Source: Microbacterium sp. T32 (GTDB lineage Bacteria > Actinomycetota > Actinomycetes > Actinomycetales > Microbacteriaceae). Taken from it: a stretch of 59,387 nucleotides of DNA. The notes under the pieces were generated by a model. That model had not been told where the DNA came from. It searched no databases and was given only the letters and a program-made list of their open reading frames with translations. Shown piece by piece: positions 18,133 to 26,861 of the stretch. The position numbers and the translations under genes are program-made. The DNA is taken from assembly GCF_001619615.1 (NCBI RefSeq), contig NZ_LQQP01000013.1, forward strand, positions 1 to 59,387. Direction: 5' to 3'. Position 1 is the stretch's first letter; every line of letters begins with the position of its first letter.

Positions 18133-18909
18133 ATGACCACCCCCGCCATCCAGGTGCGCGGTCTCGAGAAGTCGTACGGCGATCTCGCGGTCCTCCGCGG
18201 CGTCGACCTCGACGTCGAGAGCGGCACCATCGTCGCGCTCCTCGGCTCCAACGGTGCCGGAAAGACGACCCTCATCCGCATCCTTGCCACCCTCCTGCGG
18301 GCCGACGCCGGTTCGGCGAGCGTCATCGGACTCGACGTGCGCCGCGCCGCCGCGGACGTGCGCGGCGCGATCAGCCTCACGGGGCAGTTCGCGGCCGTCG
18401 ACGAGGTCCTGACCGGACGCGAGAACCTCACGCTCGTCGCCCGCCTGCGCCACCTGCCCGACCCCGCTCGGGTGGCCGACGCGCTGCTCGAGCGCTTTTC
18501 GCTGACGGATGCCGCGCGCCGAGCGGCATCCACGTACTCCGGCGGCATGCGCCGGCGCCTCGACATCGCGATGAGCCTCGTGGGCGACCCGGCGGTGGTC
18601 TTCCTCGACGAGCCGACGACGGGGCTCGACCCGCAGGCGCGCTCGGAGGTGTGGGATGCCGTGCGCTCGCTCGCCGCGTCGGGCACCACCGTGCTGCTCA
18701 CGACGCAGTATCTCGACGAGGCCGAGCACCTCGCCGACCGCATCGCGATCCTGCACGACGGCCGCATCATCGCCGAGGGGACGCTCGCGGAGCTCCGCGC
18801 GCTGTTCCCGCCGACGACCGTCGAGTACGTCGAGAAGCAGCCCACCCTCGAGGAGATCTTCCTCGCCATCGTCGGTTCCGCCGACTCGCTCTCCGAGGAG
18901 GAATCATGA
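18133..18909 (+). CDS. DrrA-like ABC transporter ATP-binding protein
   Basis: A 258-residue ATPase. Walker A GSNGAGKT is at residues 39-46, the Q-loop in SLTGQFAAVDEVLTG, the signature YSGGMRRRLD, Walker B VVFLDEPTTGLD and the switch region TTQYLDEAEHLADRI. The Q-loop and signature variants are those of DrrA/daunorubicin-resistance type exporters. It powers the permease encoded immediately downstream (4-bp overlap). GAAAGGA is the ribosome binding site. The substrate is unknown; a PadR regulator suggests a toxic compound. Confidence 0.94.
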   Translation: MTTPAIQVRGLEKSYGDLAVLRGVDLDVESGTIVALLGSNGAGKTTLIRILATLLRADAGSASVIGLDVRRAAADVRGAISLTGQFAAVDEVLTGRENLTLVARLRHLPDPARVADALLERFSLTDAARRAASTYSGGMRRRLDIAMSLVGDPAVVFLDEPTTGLDPQARSEVWDAVRSLAASGTTVLLTTQYLDEAEHLADRIAILHDGRIIAEGTLAELRALFPPTTVEYVEKQPTLEEIFLAIVGSADSLSEEES

Positions 18910-19667
18910 CCACGCACGCCCTCTCCGACACCGCCGTCCTCACCGGACGGTCGCTCCGGCACATCCTCCGCAGCCCCGACACGATCGTGACGACCGCGAT
19001 CATGCCGGTCGCGATCATGCTGTTGTTCGTCTTCGTTCTGGGCGGCGCGGTCGACACGGGCGGCACCGCCTACGTGGACTTCCTGTTGCCCGGCATCCTG
19101 CTGATCACCGTGGCATCCGGAATCGCGTACACCGCGTACCGCGTCTTCCTCGACGTGCGCGGCGGGATCGTCGACCGGCTGCGGTCGATGCCGATCGCGC
19201 CGGCGAGCGTCCTGTGGGGGCACGTCCTCACGTCGCTCCTGGCGAACGCCGTGTCGCTCGCGCTGGTGATCGGCGTGGCGCTGCTCGTCGGCTTCCGGTC
19301 GGGCGCCTCGGTCGGCGCGTGGCTGGGGGTGGTCGGCATCCTGATGGCGTACACGCTGGCACTCACGTGGGTGGCGGTGATCGCCGGACTCGCGGCGAAG
19401 ACCATCGACGGCGCCAGCGCGTTCAGCTACCCGCTGATCTTCCTGCCGTTCGTGAGCTCGGCCTTCGCGCCCACCGACACCATGCCCGGACCCGTGCGCT
19501 GGTTCGCCGAGAATCAGCCCGTGACGTCCCTCGTGGATGCCATCCGCGCCCTGCTCGCGCAGCAGCCCGTCGGCGCGAGCGTGTGGATCGCGCTGGCGTG
19601 GTGCGCGGGGATCCTCGCGGTCGCGTGGGTGGTCGCGGTGGCGCTGTTCCGCCGCGCGGGGCGCTGA
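18906..19667 (+). CDS. DrrB-like ABC-2 type permease
   Basis: A 253-residue membrane protein with six predicted helices (about 30-48, 58-80, 108-132, 140-165, 172-190, 228-248). It has the ABC-2 family pattern: an N-terminal amphipathic start, FLLPGILLITVASGI in the second helix, DRLRSMPIAPASVLWGH before the third, and the terminal re-entrant region. It forms the channel of the exporter with the preceding ATPase. The ATG overlaps the ATPase stop. Confidence 0.92.
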   Translation: MTTHALSDTAVLTGRSLRHILRSPDTIVTTAIMPVAIMLLFVFVLGGAVDTGGTAYVDFLLPGILLITVASGIAYTAYRVFLDVRGGIVDRLRSMPIAPASVLWGHVLTSLLANAVSLALVIGVALLVGFRSGASVGAWLGVVGILMAYTLALTWVAVIAGLAAKTIDGASAFSYPLIFLPFVSSAFAPTDTMPGPVRWFAENQPVTSLVDAIRALLAQQPVGASVWIALAWCAGILAVAWVVAVALFRRAGR

Positions 19668-19722
19668 GCCCTGATTCGGTCCGCGCGCCGTTGCGCCGGG
19701 TGTGGGCGGTGCCGTAGCCCGG

Positions 19723-19781
19723 TTCAGTGTCCAAGACACGCGGATCGTGTCGCGCCGCGTCCGCGTGTCTTGGACACTCAA
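19723..19781. repeat. Family A palindrome, copy A4
   Basis: Arms 19723-19744 and 19760-19781 are perfect over 20 bp; the loop is 15 nt. It lies between the convergent ABC permease and PLDc_N genes and could terminate both. Confidence 0.95.
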
Positions 19782-19830
19782 CGGGGCTCGCGGGGCGCGG
19801 CGTGCGGCGCCGGGGCGGGATGCCGCGGGC

Positions 19831-20196
19831 TCAGGCCTGGGCGTCGCCCTCGGCGCGGCGGCGGCGCACCTGCTCCTCGAGGTCGGCGAGGTACATCTCG
19901 CGCTCGAGGTCGGCGATCTGCTGCTCGGTCGTCCTGCGGTCGTGGGCGCGCGGCGCCGGAGCCGGCTCGGTATCCCTCTGCCACCGCCGGGGATCCCCGA
20001 ACGACATCGGCTCGCGCCGCTGCTCCCACTCGCGGCCGATCGTGAACCACAGGATCGATCCGATCAGCGGCAACAGGACGATGAAGAACACCCAGGCAAA
20101 CTTCGGCAGGTGTTTGACCTGGTCGTCGCGGCGGGTGATCGCGTCGATCAGCGCGAACACCATGAGGGCCAGGGTGAGCAGAGCGAGGATCGGCAT
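19831..20196 (-). CDS. PLDc_N-domain small membrane protein
   Basis: A 121-residue protein with two N-terminal membrane helices (about 3-20 and 33-52). FAWVFFIVLLPLIGSILWFTIGR matches the PLDc_N domain (phospholipase D/nuclease N-terminal), here without a catalytic domain. The C-terminal half is a charged, coiled-coil-prone tail (TEQQIADLEREMYLADLEEQ). Alternative start GTG 20205 would add three residues. Such proteins are common in actinobacteria; the function is unknown. Confidence 0.85.
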   Translation of the reverse strand: MPILALLTLALMVFALIDAITRRDDQVKHLPKFAWVFFIVLLPLIGSILWFTIGREWEQRREPMSFGDPRRWQRDTEPAPAPRAHDRRTTEQQIADLEREMYLADLEEQVRRRRAEGDAQA

Positions 20197-20250
20197 GGCA
20201 TCCACCCTGTCGGAGGCGGGCCGCCGCGTCTACTCCCGCGATGTGGTGAG

Positions 20251-20329
20251 CCGAACTCCTGAGATTCGGCCTCCGCGACCCGCACGCCCGACGCTCCGCC
20301 GGATCAGCCGTCCTTCCTCAGGAGTTCGG
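20251..20329. repeat. Family C palindrome, copy C2
   Basis: CCGAACTCCTGAG (20251-20263) and CTCAGGAGTTCGG (20317-20329) are perfect 13-bp arms around a 53-nt loop, just beyond the stop of the KimA-like gene. Confidence 0.85.
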
Positions 20330-20344
20330 TCCCGAGTCGAGGGC

Positions 20345-22435
20345 TCAGGATCCCGAGGAGTTCGACGCCTTCGGCCGGTGGGCGGGCACCTCGGCGACGG
20401 GCTGGCCACCGCGCTGCTGGCCCGGGAGCGGGCGGGAGCGGCGGCCGTAGATGAGCTCGGACGAGTCGAGCAGCCAGGGCACGAGGGTGATCGAGACGCC
20501 GTGCACGAGCATGAGCTGCTGCGCGAGACGCCGTGAGCGGCGGTTGTGGAGGATCGACTCCCACCAGTGACCGACGATGAACTGCGGCAGGTACACCGTG
20601 ACGACCGCGGAGCCGTGCTTCTCGCGGTACGACTTGATGAACGACGTCACCGGCGACGTGTACGTGCGGTACGGCGACTCGATGATGACGAGCGGGATGG
20701 GCATGTCGTGCGCCGCCCACTCCTTCTGCAGGCTCGCGGCATCCTCTTCCGAGATCGCGACGTGGACCGCGAGCGTCTTGTCGTGCTTGGCGGCGAGGGC
20801 GTAGTCGATGGCCTTCACGACCGGCTTCTGCAGGCGGTTCACGAGGATGATCGCCACGTCGCCGGACGAGCCGAAGTGCACCGAGTCGTCCATGCGGATC
20901 TCGTGCTCGACGTCGCGGTAGTAGCGGTTCACGCCGAGCATGAGCGTCGCGAGGATCGGGATCGCGATGAAGACGAGCCATGCTCCGTGCGTGAACTTCG
21001 TGATCGTGACGATGAGCAGCACGAGCACGGTGAACGTCGCGCCGAGCGAGTTGATCCACAGGCCGGAGATCGCCGAGCGACGCTCATAACGCGCGCTCTG
21101 CTGTCGGGCGGCCTCGGGGGAGAGGCCGCGGAGTCCCGCGAGCGTCCGCCGCCAGTGCTTGACCATGCCGATCTGTCCGAGCGAGAACGACACGAACACA
21201 CCGATGATGTACAGCTGGATCAGGGTGGTGAGGTTCGCCTGGTAGACGATCAGCACGCCGATGGCGACGATGCCGAGGATCACCATGCCGTTCGAGTACA
21301 CGAGGCGGTCGCCGCGGGTGTTGAGGGCCTTGGGGGCGTATCCGTCGCGGGCGAGCACGGCGCCGAGCAGGGGGAAGCCGTTGAACGCGGTGTTGGCCGC
21401 GAGGAGCAGTACGCACGCGGTCGCGGCCTGGATGATGAAGAACGGGATGCTCCCCATGCCGAACGTGGCGGCGGCCACCTGCGCCATGAGGCTCGGCTGC
21501 GGGTTGTTGGCGCAGTCGAATCCGATGAGGTTGCAGGGGTTCTCTGCGTAGTGCACGTTGGCGAGCAGCGCGAGCAGCGTCAGACCGACGAACAGGGCAA
21601 TGGCGATGCCGCCCATCATCGTGAGGGTCGTCTGCGCGTTGCGGATCTTGGGCTTGCGGAAGGCGGGCACGCCGTTCGACACGGCCTCGACACCCGTCAG
21701 GGCCGAGCAGCCGCTCGAGAACGCGCGCAGCACGAGAAGGATCATCGCGGCTTGCGTCATCGATTCCACTTGGACGTCGAATCCGGCGCTGGATGCCTGC
21801 GGCACGTCGCCCAGCAGCGCCCGCCCGAGGCCCACGACGATCATGAGGCCGACCGACCCGATGAACAGGTACGTCGGGATCGCGAACACCGACGAGGCTT
21901 CGCGCACACCGCGGAGATTGACGATCACGATGAGGATGACGAAGCCGACGGCGATCTCGACGCGGAACGGGTTCAACTCCGGCAGCGCCGAGATGATGTT
22001 GTCGACCCCGGATGCCACCGACACGGCGACCGTGAGCACGTAGTCGACCAGCAGCGCGGCGGCGACCACGACGCCGGGGACCTCGCCGAGGTTCTTGCTG
22101 GCGACCTCGTAGTCGCCACCGCCGGAGGGGTACGCCTTGATGAGCTGGCGGTAGCTCAGGACGACGACGACGAGCAGCACCACGACGGCCGCCGCGACCC
22201 AGGGGCTGAGGGTCAGCAGAGCCGTTCCGCCGATGAGCAGGATCATCAGCAGCTCCTGTGGCGCGTAGGCCACGGAGGAGAGTGCGTCGGAGGCGAAGAT
22301 GGGGAGGGCCATCTTCTTGGGCAGGAGCTGCTCGTCGAGTTTTTCCGACGTGAGAGGCTCGCCGATCAGGATGCGCTTGGCCATCGGCGTCGGTTCGCCG
22401 GGCTCGCGACTTTCGTCAGTCACGGCGCGCGACAT
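20345..22435 (-). CDS. APC-superfamily permease, KimA-like potassium importer
   Basis: A 696-residue protein with 12 predicted membrane helices in the first ~470 residues and a soluble C-terminal domain. LPIFASDALSSVAYAPQE at the first helix and SGCSALTGVEAVSNGVPAFRKPK in the middle are characteristic of the YdaO/KimA branch of the APC superfamily, whose Bacillus member is a high-affinity K+ importer controlled by c-di-AMP. The C-terminal domain (about 480-640) resembles a universal-stress/nucleotide-binding fold. I saw no ydaO-type riboswitch in the 132 bp upstream. It may complement the Kdp system encoded nearby; an amino-acid substrate is the main alternative. Confidence 0.8.
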   Translation of the reverse strand: MSRAVTDESREPGEPTPMAKRILIGEPLTSEKLDEQLLPKKMALPIFASDALSSVAYAPQELLMILLIGGTALLTLSPWVAAAVVVLLVVVVLSYRQLIKAYPSGGGDYEVASKNLGEVPGVVVAAALLVDYVLTVAVSVASGVDNIISALPELNPFRVEIAVGFVILIVIVNLRGVREASSVFAIPTYLFIGSVGLMIVVGLGRALLGDVPQASSAGFDVQVESMTQAAMILLVLRAFSSGCSALTGVEAVSNGVPAFRKPKIRNAQTTLTMMGGIAIALFVGLTLLALLANVHYAENPCNLIGFDCANNPQPSLMAQVAAATFGMGSIPFFIIQAATACVLLLAANTAFNGFPLLGAVLARDGYAPKALNTRGDRLVYSNGMVILGIVAIGVLIVYQANLTTLIQLYIIGVFVSFSLGQIGMVKHWRRTLAGLRGLSPEAARQQSARYERRSAISGLWINSLGATFTVLVLLIVTITKFTHGAWLVFIAIPILATLMLGVNRYYRDVEHEIRMDDSVHFGSSGDVAIILVNRLQKPVVKAIDYALAAKHDKTLAVHVAISEEDAASLQKEWAAHDMPIPLVIIESPYRTYTSPVTSFIKSYREKHGSAVVTVYLPQFIVGHWWESILHNRRSRRLAQQLMLVHGVSITLVPWLLDSSELIYGRRSRPLPGQQRGGQPVAEVPAHRPKASNSSGS

Positions 22436-22555
22436 TACGCGTCCTGCCGCCCGTATGCAATCTGACGCACGGGGCGTTCACCGGGTTGTAGTCCACGGGC
22501 GAGACACAATACGCCCCGCAACGTGGCCAACTCCGTGGCCTGGGCATGTATTCCC

Positions 22556-22561
22556 TAGGAT
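22556..22561 (+). promoter_or_regulatory. -10 box TAGGAT of leaderless vanZ-like gene
   Basis: TAGGAT ends 6 nt before the GTG at 22568; no Shine-Dalgarno intervenes. Confidence 0.5.
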
Positions 22562-22567
22562 TCCCGG

Positions 22568-23668
22568 GTGCACAACATCGTCGGATCCGGGCTCCTCGCG
22601 GTGCTGCTCGGCGGTGTCGTCGCCGTCCTCGCGTTCGTCCCGTTCGTGGCGGTCAGCTACCGCCGTCGGGGTGGTCTGTCGTTCGGGCGCAGCCTGCTCT
22701 GGGCGAGCGCCGCGGTCTACTTCTGGGCGATCTGGACGTACACGCTCGTGCCGCTGCCGGACGGCGACGCCTACCGGTGCGCCGGCGTCAACCTGCGGCC
22801 GTTCCAGTTCGTGGATGAGATCCGGGATGCCGTCGCCGTCTCGGGCCGCTACCTCACCGACCCCGTCGTGCTCCAGGTGGCGCTCAACGTGCTCCTGTTC
22901 GTGCCGCTCGGGTTCTTCCTGCGCGTGCTCGGGGGTCGTGGCATCCTGATCGTCGGTCTGGCCGGACTCGCGGTGAGCGGAGTGATCGAGACGACGCAGC
23001 TGACCGGCGTGTGGGGGATCTTCCCGTGCGCGTACCGCGTGTTCGACGTCGACGACCTCATCGCCAACACCTCCGGCGCTCTTCTCGGATCGCTCGTGGC
23101 GTTCGTCGTTCCGCGGAAGCACCGAGGACTGGAGAAGACCCCGGATGCCGATGTCCCCCGCCCCGTCACGCGCGGGCGCCGGATGCTCGGCATCCTGTGC
23201 GACGTGCTCGGCGTGGGTCTGCTCCAGTCGGGCGTCGCCGTGACGCTGCAGGCGGTGCTGGTCGTGCTGTTCGAGGACCCGGGTCGTACGGGGCCGCTCT
23301 CGTCGACGGTGGGGACCGCCGTCGCGGCGGTCGTGTGGCTCGGGGTGATCCTCGCGACCGGGCGTTCGGTCGGTGACCTCGCGACGCGCGTGCGCTACAC
23401 CGACGGAGTGCTGCCGACGTGGGCCGCCCGGGTTCTGCGATTCCTCACCGGCGCGGCGTCATACTCGTTGCTCGAGACGCTGCCGGCCCCGTGGGGGCTG
23501 TCTTCGGGGCTCTTGCTGCTCGCAACACTGGTGCTGCTGTTCGTCTGGAAGGACGGCCGCGGCCTCACCGGCTGGATCGGCCGCCGCCGGCTCGTCGACG
23601 ACCGCGCGGGCGTCGCGAGCCCGACGGTCGACGACCGAGCGGCTCGTCACATCGACGATCCCCGATGA
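22568..23668 (+). CDS. VanZ-family membrane protein with RDD-like C-terminal region
   Basis: A 366-residue membrane protein. The VanZ domain (about 40-180) carries NLRPFQFVDEIRD, LNVLLFVPLGFFLR, SGVIETTQL and FDVDDLIANTSGALLGSLV. The C-terminal half has four more helices and GRSVGDLATRVRYTD, which resembles the RDD domain, a combination common in actinobacteria. VanZ proteins confer low-level teicoplanin resistance in enterococci; the general function is unclear. GTG 22568 gives a leaderless start. Confidence 0.85.
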   Translation: MHNIVGSGLLAVLLGGVVAVLAFVPFVAVSYRRRGGLSFGRSLLWASAAVYFWAIWTYTLVPLPDGDAYRCAGVNLRPFQFVDEIRDAVAVSGRYLTDPVVLQVALNVLLFVPLGFFLRVLGGRGILIVGLAGLAVSGVIETTQLTGVWGIFPCAYRVFDVDDLIANTSGALLGSLVAFVVPRKHRGLEKTPDADVPRPVTRGRRMLGILCDVLGVGLLQSGVAVTLQAVLVVLFEDPGRTGPLSSTVGTAVAAVVWLGVILATGRSVGDLATRVRYTDGVLPTWAARVLRFLTGAASYSLLETLPAPWGLSSGLLLLATLVLLFVWKDGRGLTGWIGRRRLVDDRAGVASPTVDDRAARHIDDPR

Positions 23669-23700
23669 CAAGGATTGCCATTCGGCAGTAAGGTGGCGTC

Positions 23701-23934
23701 ATGGCGACGATGAACATTTCGCTCCCCGATGATCTGCGTGCTTTCGCCGACGCTCAGGTGCACGCCCACCTCTACGCATCGAGCAGCGAGTACGTGCGCG
23801 AGCTGATTCGCCGTGACCGCGAAACTTCGGTCGTGCGCGAGGCCGTCCTCGAGGGGATGAGGTCGGGTGAGGGTTCGCGGATGGATGCGGACTACTTCGA
23901 CGGGCTCCGTGCGAGCGTCCGCGACGCCTCGTGA
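23701..23934 (+). CDS. parD: ParD-type antitoxin
   Basis: A 77-residue protein. MNISLPDDLRAFADAQV is a ribbon-helix-helix DNA-binding N-terminus of the ParD/CC2985 type, followed by SSSEYVRELIRRDRE and a toxin-binding tail ending DADYFDGLRASVRDAS. It neutralises the toxin encoded directly downstream and represses the operon. AAGGTGG lies upstream of the ATG. The stop overlaps the toxin GTG start. Confidence 0.93.
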   Translation: MATMNISLPDDLRAFADAQVHAHLYASSSEYVRELIRRDRETSVVREAVLEGMRSGEGSRMDADYFDGLRASVRDAS

Positions 23935-24245
23935 CACAGGTTTCGTCTCGCGCGGCCGATCTCGACATTGCGCGGGCCGTCGAGCACTATCGAGATCAGG
24001 CCGACCCCGAGACCGCGTCTCGCTTCATCGACGCGATCGAGCTCGCGGTGCGTCGGCTCGCCGATTTCCCCGCCTCCGGCTCCGCGACGGCCGAGGCGCG
24101 AACCGGAATCCCCGGGCTTCGTGTCCTCGGCGCGGTGGGCTTCCCTTTCCTCCTGTTCTACACATGCGACGACGACGCGATCCGCGTTCACCGCGTCCTT
24201 CACGAGAGGCGCGACATCGACGCCGAGTTCCAGCCCTGGATCTGA
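23931..24245 (+). CDS. parE: ParE/RelE-superfamily toxin
   Basis: A 104-residue toxin starting at GTG 23931 inside the antitoxin stop. DLDIARAVEHYRDQADPETASRFIDAIE, RRLADFPASGS and IPGLRVLGAVGFPFLLFY, followed by RVHRVLHERRDI, give the ParE fold. ParE toxins inhibit DNA gyrase. The pair is complete and apparently functional; it borders an acetyltransferase remnant. Confidence 0.92.
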   Translation: MTQVSSRAADLDIARAVEHYRDQADPETASRFIDAIELAVRRLADFPASGSATAEARTGIPGLRVLGAVGFPFLLFYTCDDDAIRVHRVLHERRDIDAEFQPWI

Positions 24246-24267
24246 TGGCCCGGGTGCAGGTCGCCGC

Positions 24268-24378
24268 GCCGCCCCGAAATTCTCGGCGAGAACGCCCATG
24301 AGCACCTCGTCGTGGAAGCGGCCGTTGTGGAACGCCACCGCCCGACGCACTCCCTCGCGCACGAACTCCGCCTTCTCC
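24268..24378 (-). pseudogene. Remnant of a GNAT acetyltransferase C-terminus
   Basis: Antisense to the parDE direction, the frame reads KAEFVREGVRRAVAFHNGRF followed by HDEVLMGVLAENFG, the typical last 35 residues of RimJ/RimL-like GNAT acetyltransferases. A TAG stop lies five codons before VREGV, and no N-terminal acetyl-CoA motif exists upstream. The rest of the gene is missing, probably lost during the rearrangement that placed parDE here. Confidence 0.7.
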
Positions 24379-24396
24379 TAAGTGAGGGCGGTAACC

Positions 24397-24488
24397 GCCA
24401 AAGTCTTTGGCCGCGCGGCGCACTTGACGCGTGCGCTCAGGGGCCGTTACCGTCGCGCCAAGACGATTTGCCAAAACGTATTGGCGAA
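24397..24488 (+). promoter_or_regulatory. Promoter and LacI-type operators of the GH91 locus
   Basis: TTGACG (24424-24429) is a -35 box, with TTACCG at 24447-24452 as -10. The perfect palindrome GCCAAAG-T-CTTTGGC (24397-24411) lies just upstream, and TTGCCAA..TTGGCGAA (24468-24488) downstream of the presumed start. Both have the symmetry of LacI-family operators and would suit the regulator encoded at 29120. Confidence 0.6.
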
Positions 24489-24535
24489 GACTCCCGCCCG
24501 CACTTCCCCGAATCACTCACAAAGGAGTCGAAGTG

Positions 24536-25858
24536 ATGAAGCTTCGTACGCAGCAGCGCACCGGACGTGTCCGGCGCGCGATCGGGCCGCTCGCCGTCGT
24601 GGCGGCGGCCGCCGTCGTCCTCACCGGATGCGGTGCCGGCGGCAGCGCCGGAACGTCGGAAGGAGCCACCGCACTCACCGTCGTCGTTGAGGGCGGCGGC
24701 AAGGCCGAGCTCCAGCCGATCGCCGATCTGTACAAGAAGGACAAGGGTGTCGACGTCACGCTCGTCGAGTTGCCCTACGACGGCCTGTACGACCGCATCC
24801 AGTCCGAGCTGAAGTCCGGCACGCCGTCCTTCGACGTCGCCGCGCTGGATGCCATCTGGCTCCCGGCCTTCGCCCCGGGGCTGGCTCCGCTCGACGACCT
24901 CTTCACCGACGACGTCAAGAACGACCTGTTCGACGGACTCGTCGGAGAATCGCAGGTCGACGGGAAGCACGTCGGTATGCCCGTGTGGACGAATTCCGAG
25001 ATCCTCTTCTACCGCACAGACCTGTTCGACGACGCCAAGAACAAGGCCGACTTCGAGGCGAAGTACGGCTACCCCCTCGCCGCCCCCACCACGTGGGAGC
25101 AGTACCGCGACGTCGCCGAGTTCTTCACGCGGGACACCGACGGCGACGGAAATGTCGACCTCTACGGCACCGACGTGAAGGGCGCGGTCGAGACCGAGTG
25201 GCTCGCGACCGTCTCGCAGGCGGGGGAATCCCAGATGGTCGTCGATCCCTCGAACGGCGACGTGACCATCGACGACGCGAAGCACAAGGCGGCGCTCGAC
25301 TTCTACGTGAGCCTGCTGCCCTACGCGCCGTCCGGCGCCGCCCAGCTCGACTGGGCCGGGGCGCAGAACCTCTTCTACCAGGGCAAGCTCGCGATGATGC
25401 GCTTCTGGGGCCACGCCTACCGCCAGACACCGGCCGACTCCCCGATCAAGGACTCCATCGGCGTCGCCCCGATGATCGGCGGACCCGGCGGAGTGGCCGG
25501 GGTCCCGGGTGCCTGGTACCTCTCGGTACCGGCGAGCGGGGCCAAGCAGGATGCCGCGAAGGACTTCATCTCGTTCGCGTACGAGCACAACGATCTCGCC
25601 GCCGACACCTCGCTGGGCCTCGTCGCCCGCAAGAGCGCGTTCGAGTCCAAGGCCGGTGTCGCCGGGTTCGAGAACTACGACGCGCTGGTGAAGACCCTCG
25701 AGGCCCCCGGCTCGGCTCCGCGCCCGGCGACGCCGCAGTGGCAGGAGATCGTCGATTCGGTGCTCGTGCCGATGCTGCAGAAGGCCGTCGAGCCGGGCGC
25801 GGACACGGCCAAGCTCCTCTCCGACGCCAAGACGCAGATCCAGTCGATCGTCAACTGA
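24536..25858 (+). CDS. Sugar ABC transporter substrate-binding lipoprotein
   Basis: A 440-residue extracytoplasmic solute receptor of the family 1 (MalE) type. The lipobox VLTGC puts the lipid-modified cysteine at Cys32. LTVVVEGGGKAELQPIADLY is the first beta-alpha unit and GMPVWTNSEILFYRTDLF the hinge block. AAAGGAG precedes the ATG at normal distance. First gene of an operon with two permeases, GH91, LacI and GH32, so the ligand is probably a difructose dianhydride or short fructo-oligosaccharide. Confidence 0.92.
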   Translation: MKLRTQQRTGRVRRAIGPLAVVAAAAVVLTGCGAGGSAGTSEGATALTVVVEGGGKAELQPIADLYKKDKGVDVTLVELPYDGLYDRIQSELKSGTPSFDVAALDAIWLPAFAPGLAPLDDLFTDDVKNDLFDGLVGESQVDGKHVGMPVWTNSEILFYRTDLFDDAKNKADFEAKYGYPLAAPTTWEQYRDVAEFFTRDTDGDGNVDLYGTDVKGAVETEWLATVSQAGESQMVVDPSNGDVTIDDAKHKAALDFYVSLLPYAPSGAAQLDWAGAQNLFYQGKLAMMRFWGHAYRQTPADSPIKDSIGVAPMIGGPGGVAGVPGAWYLSVPASGAKQDAAKDFISFAYEHNDLAADTSLGLVARKSAFESKAGVAGFENYDALVKTLEAPGSAPRPATPQWQEIVDSVLVPMLQKAVEPGADTAKLLSDAKTQIQSIVN

Positions 25859-25880
25859 CGATCCCGTTCGAAAGCACCCC

Positions 25881-26861
25881 GTGGAGACCATCGCTCCTCC
25901 CGCTCGCGACGGGGCGGCCCCGGCCGCCCCGTCGCGGGTCGTCCCCCCGCCCCCTCGCCGTCGCCGCAGCAAGGACGCCGGCGACCGGCGCTTCGCCCTG
26001 GCCCTCATGGCACCGGCCGCGCTCTTCCTCGCCGTGTTCGTGCTGTGGCCGCTCGTCCGCTTCGTCTCGGACAGCTTCTTCGAGATCTCGCCGTTCGCGG
26101 GGGCGGGTCGCACGTTCGTCGGCTTCGCCAACTACGTCGCGGCCTTCGGATCGGAGACGTTCCAGTCGGCGTCGCTGCGCACGGTGGTCTACACGGTCGT
26201 GGTGGTGACGGCGGAGTTCGTCCTGGGCCTCGCCGTCGCCCTGCTGTTCACGGCCCTCGGTCGGCGGTCGGCGGTGTTCCGCACGATCTTCATGTATCCG
26301 CTGATGATCGCCCCTGTCGTCGCAGGACTCCTCTGGCGCTTCCTGCTCATCGACAACTTCGGCATCGTCAACGAGCTGCTCACCCGCGTCGGCATCCTGT
26401 CCGACCCCGGCCAGATCGCCTGGCTCAGCGATCCCCGCATCGCGCTGTTCTCGGTGGCGGTGCCCGACATCTGGCTCACCACGTCGTTCATCACCCTGGT
26501 TCTCTTCGCCGGGCTGCAGAACATCCCGGGCGACGTGATCGAGGCGGCGCGCATCGACGGGGCGCGGTACCCCCGCATCCTGTTCAGCATCATCCTTCCG
26601 CTGCTCCGGCCGGTGATCGCCGTGGCGCTGATCGTCCGTGGCATCGACGCCGCCCGGGCGTTCGACATCATCCTCATCCAGACCGACGGTGGCCCGCAGA
26701 ACAGCACGACCACCCTGAGCCTGCTCATCTACCGCACGATGACGCGCTTCGGCGACCCCGGACTGGCGAGCGCGATGGGCACGGTCTACCTCGTGGCCAT
26801 GCTCGCCGTGGCGATCGCGGCCGTCCTGCTCATCTGGCGTCCCGGAGGTACCGCGCGATGA
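25881..26861 (+). CDS. Sugar ABC transporter permease (MalF-like)
   Basis: A 326-residue membrane protein with six helices after a Pro/Arg-rich N-terminal tail of about 35 residues. The EAA loop is EAARIDGARYPRILFSIILP. GTG 25881 starts 22 bp after the binding-protein stop. It forms the heterodimeric channel with the following permease. No ATPase gene is in the locus; a shared MsiK-type ATPase encoded elsewhere is the usual solution in actinobacteria. Confidence 0.92.
   Translation: METIAPPARDGAAPAAPSRVVPPPPRRRRSKDAGDRRFALALMAPAALFLAVFVLWPLVRFVSDSFFEISPFAGAGRTFVGFANYVAAFGSETFQSASLRTVVYTVVVVTAEFVLGLAVALLFTALGRRSAVFRTIFMYPLMIAPVVAGLLWRFLLIDNFGIVNELLTRVGILSDPGQIAWLSDPRIALFSVAVPDIWLTTSFITLVLFAGLQNIPGDVIEAARIDGARYPRILFSIILPLLRPVIAVALIVRGIDAARAFDIILIQTDGGPQNSTTTLSLLIYRTMTRFGDPGLASAMGTVYLVAMLAVAIAAVLLIWRPGGTAR

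Noticed and set aside
22436..22567. c-di-AMP (ydaO-type) riboswitch upstream of the KimA-like gene
   Set aside because: The upstream gap is only 132 bp, part of which is the promoter of the divergent gene, and I could not find the conserved helices of the riboswitch.
24268..24378. A functional acetyltransferase gene on the minus strand after parE
   Set aside because: Only the last ~35 codons are recognisable and a TAG stop precedes them, so no complete domain exists.
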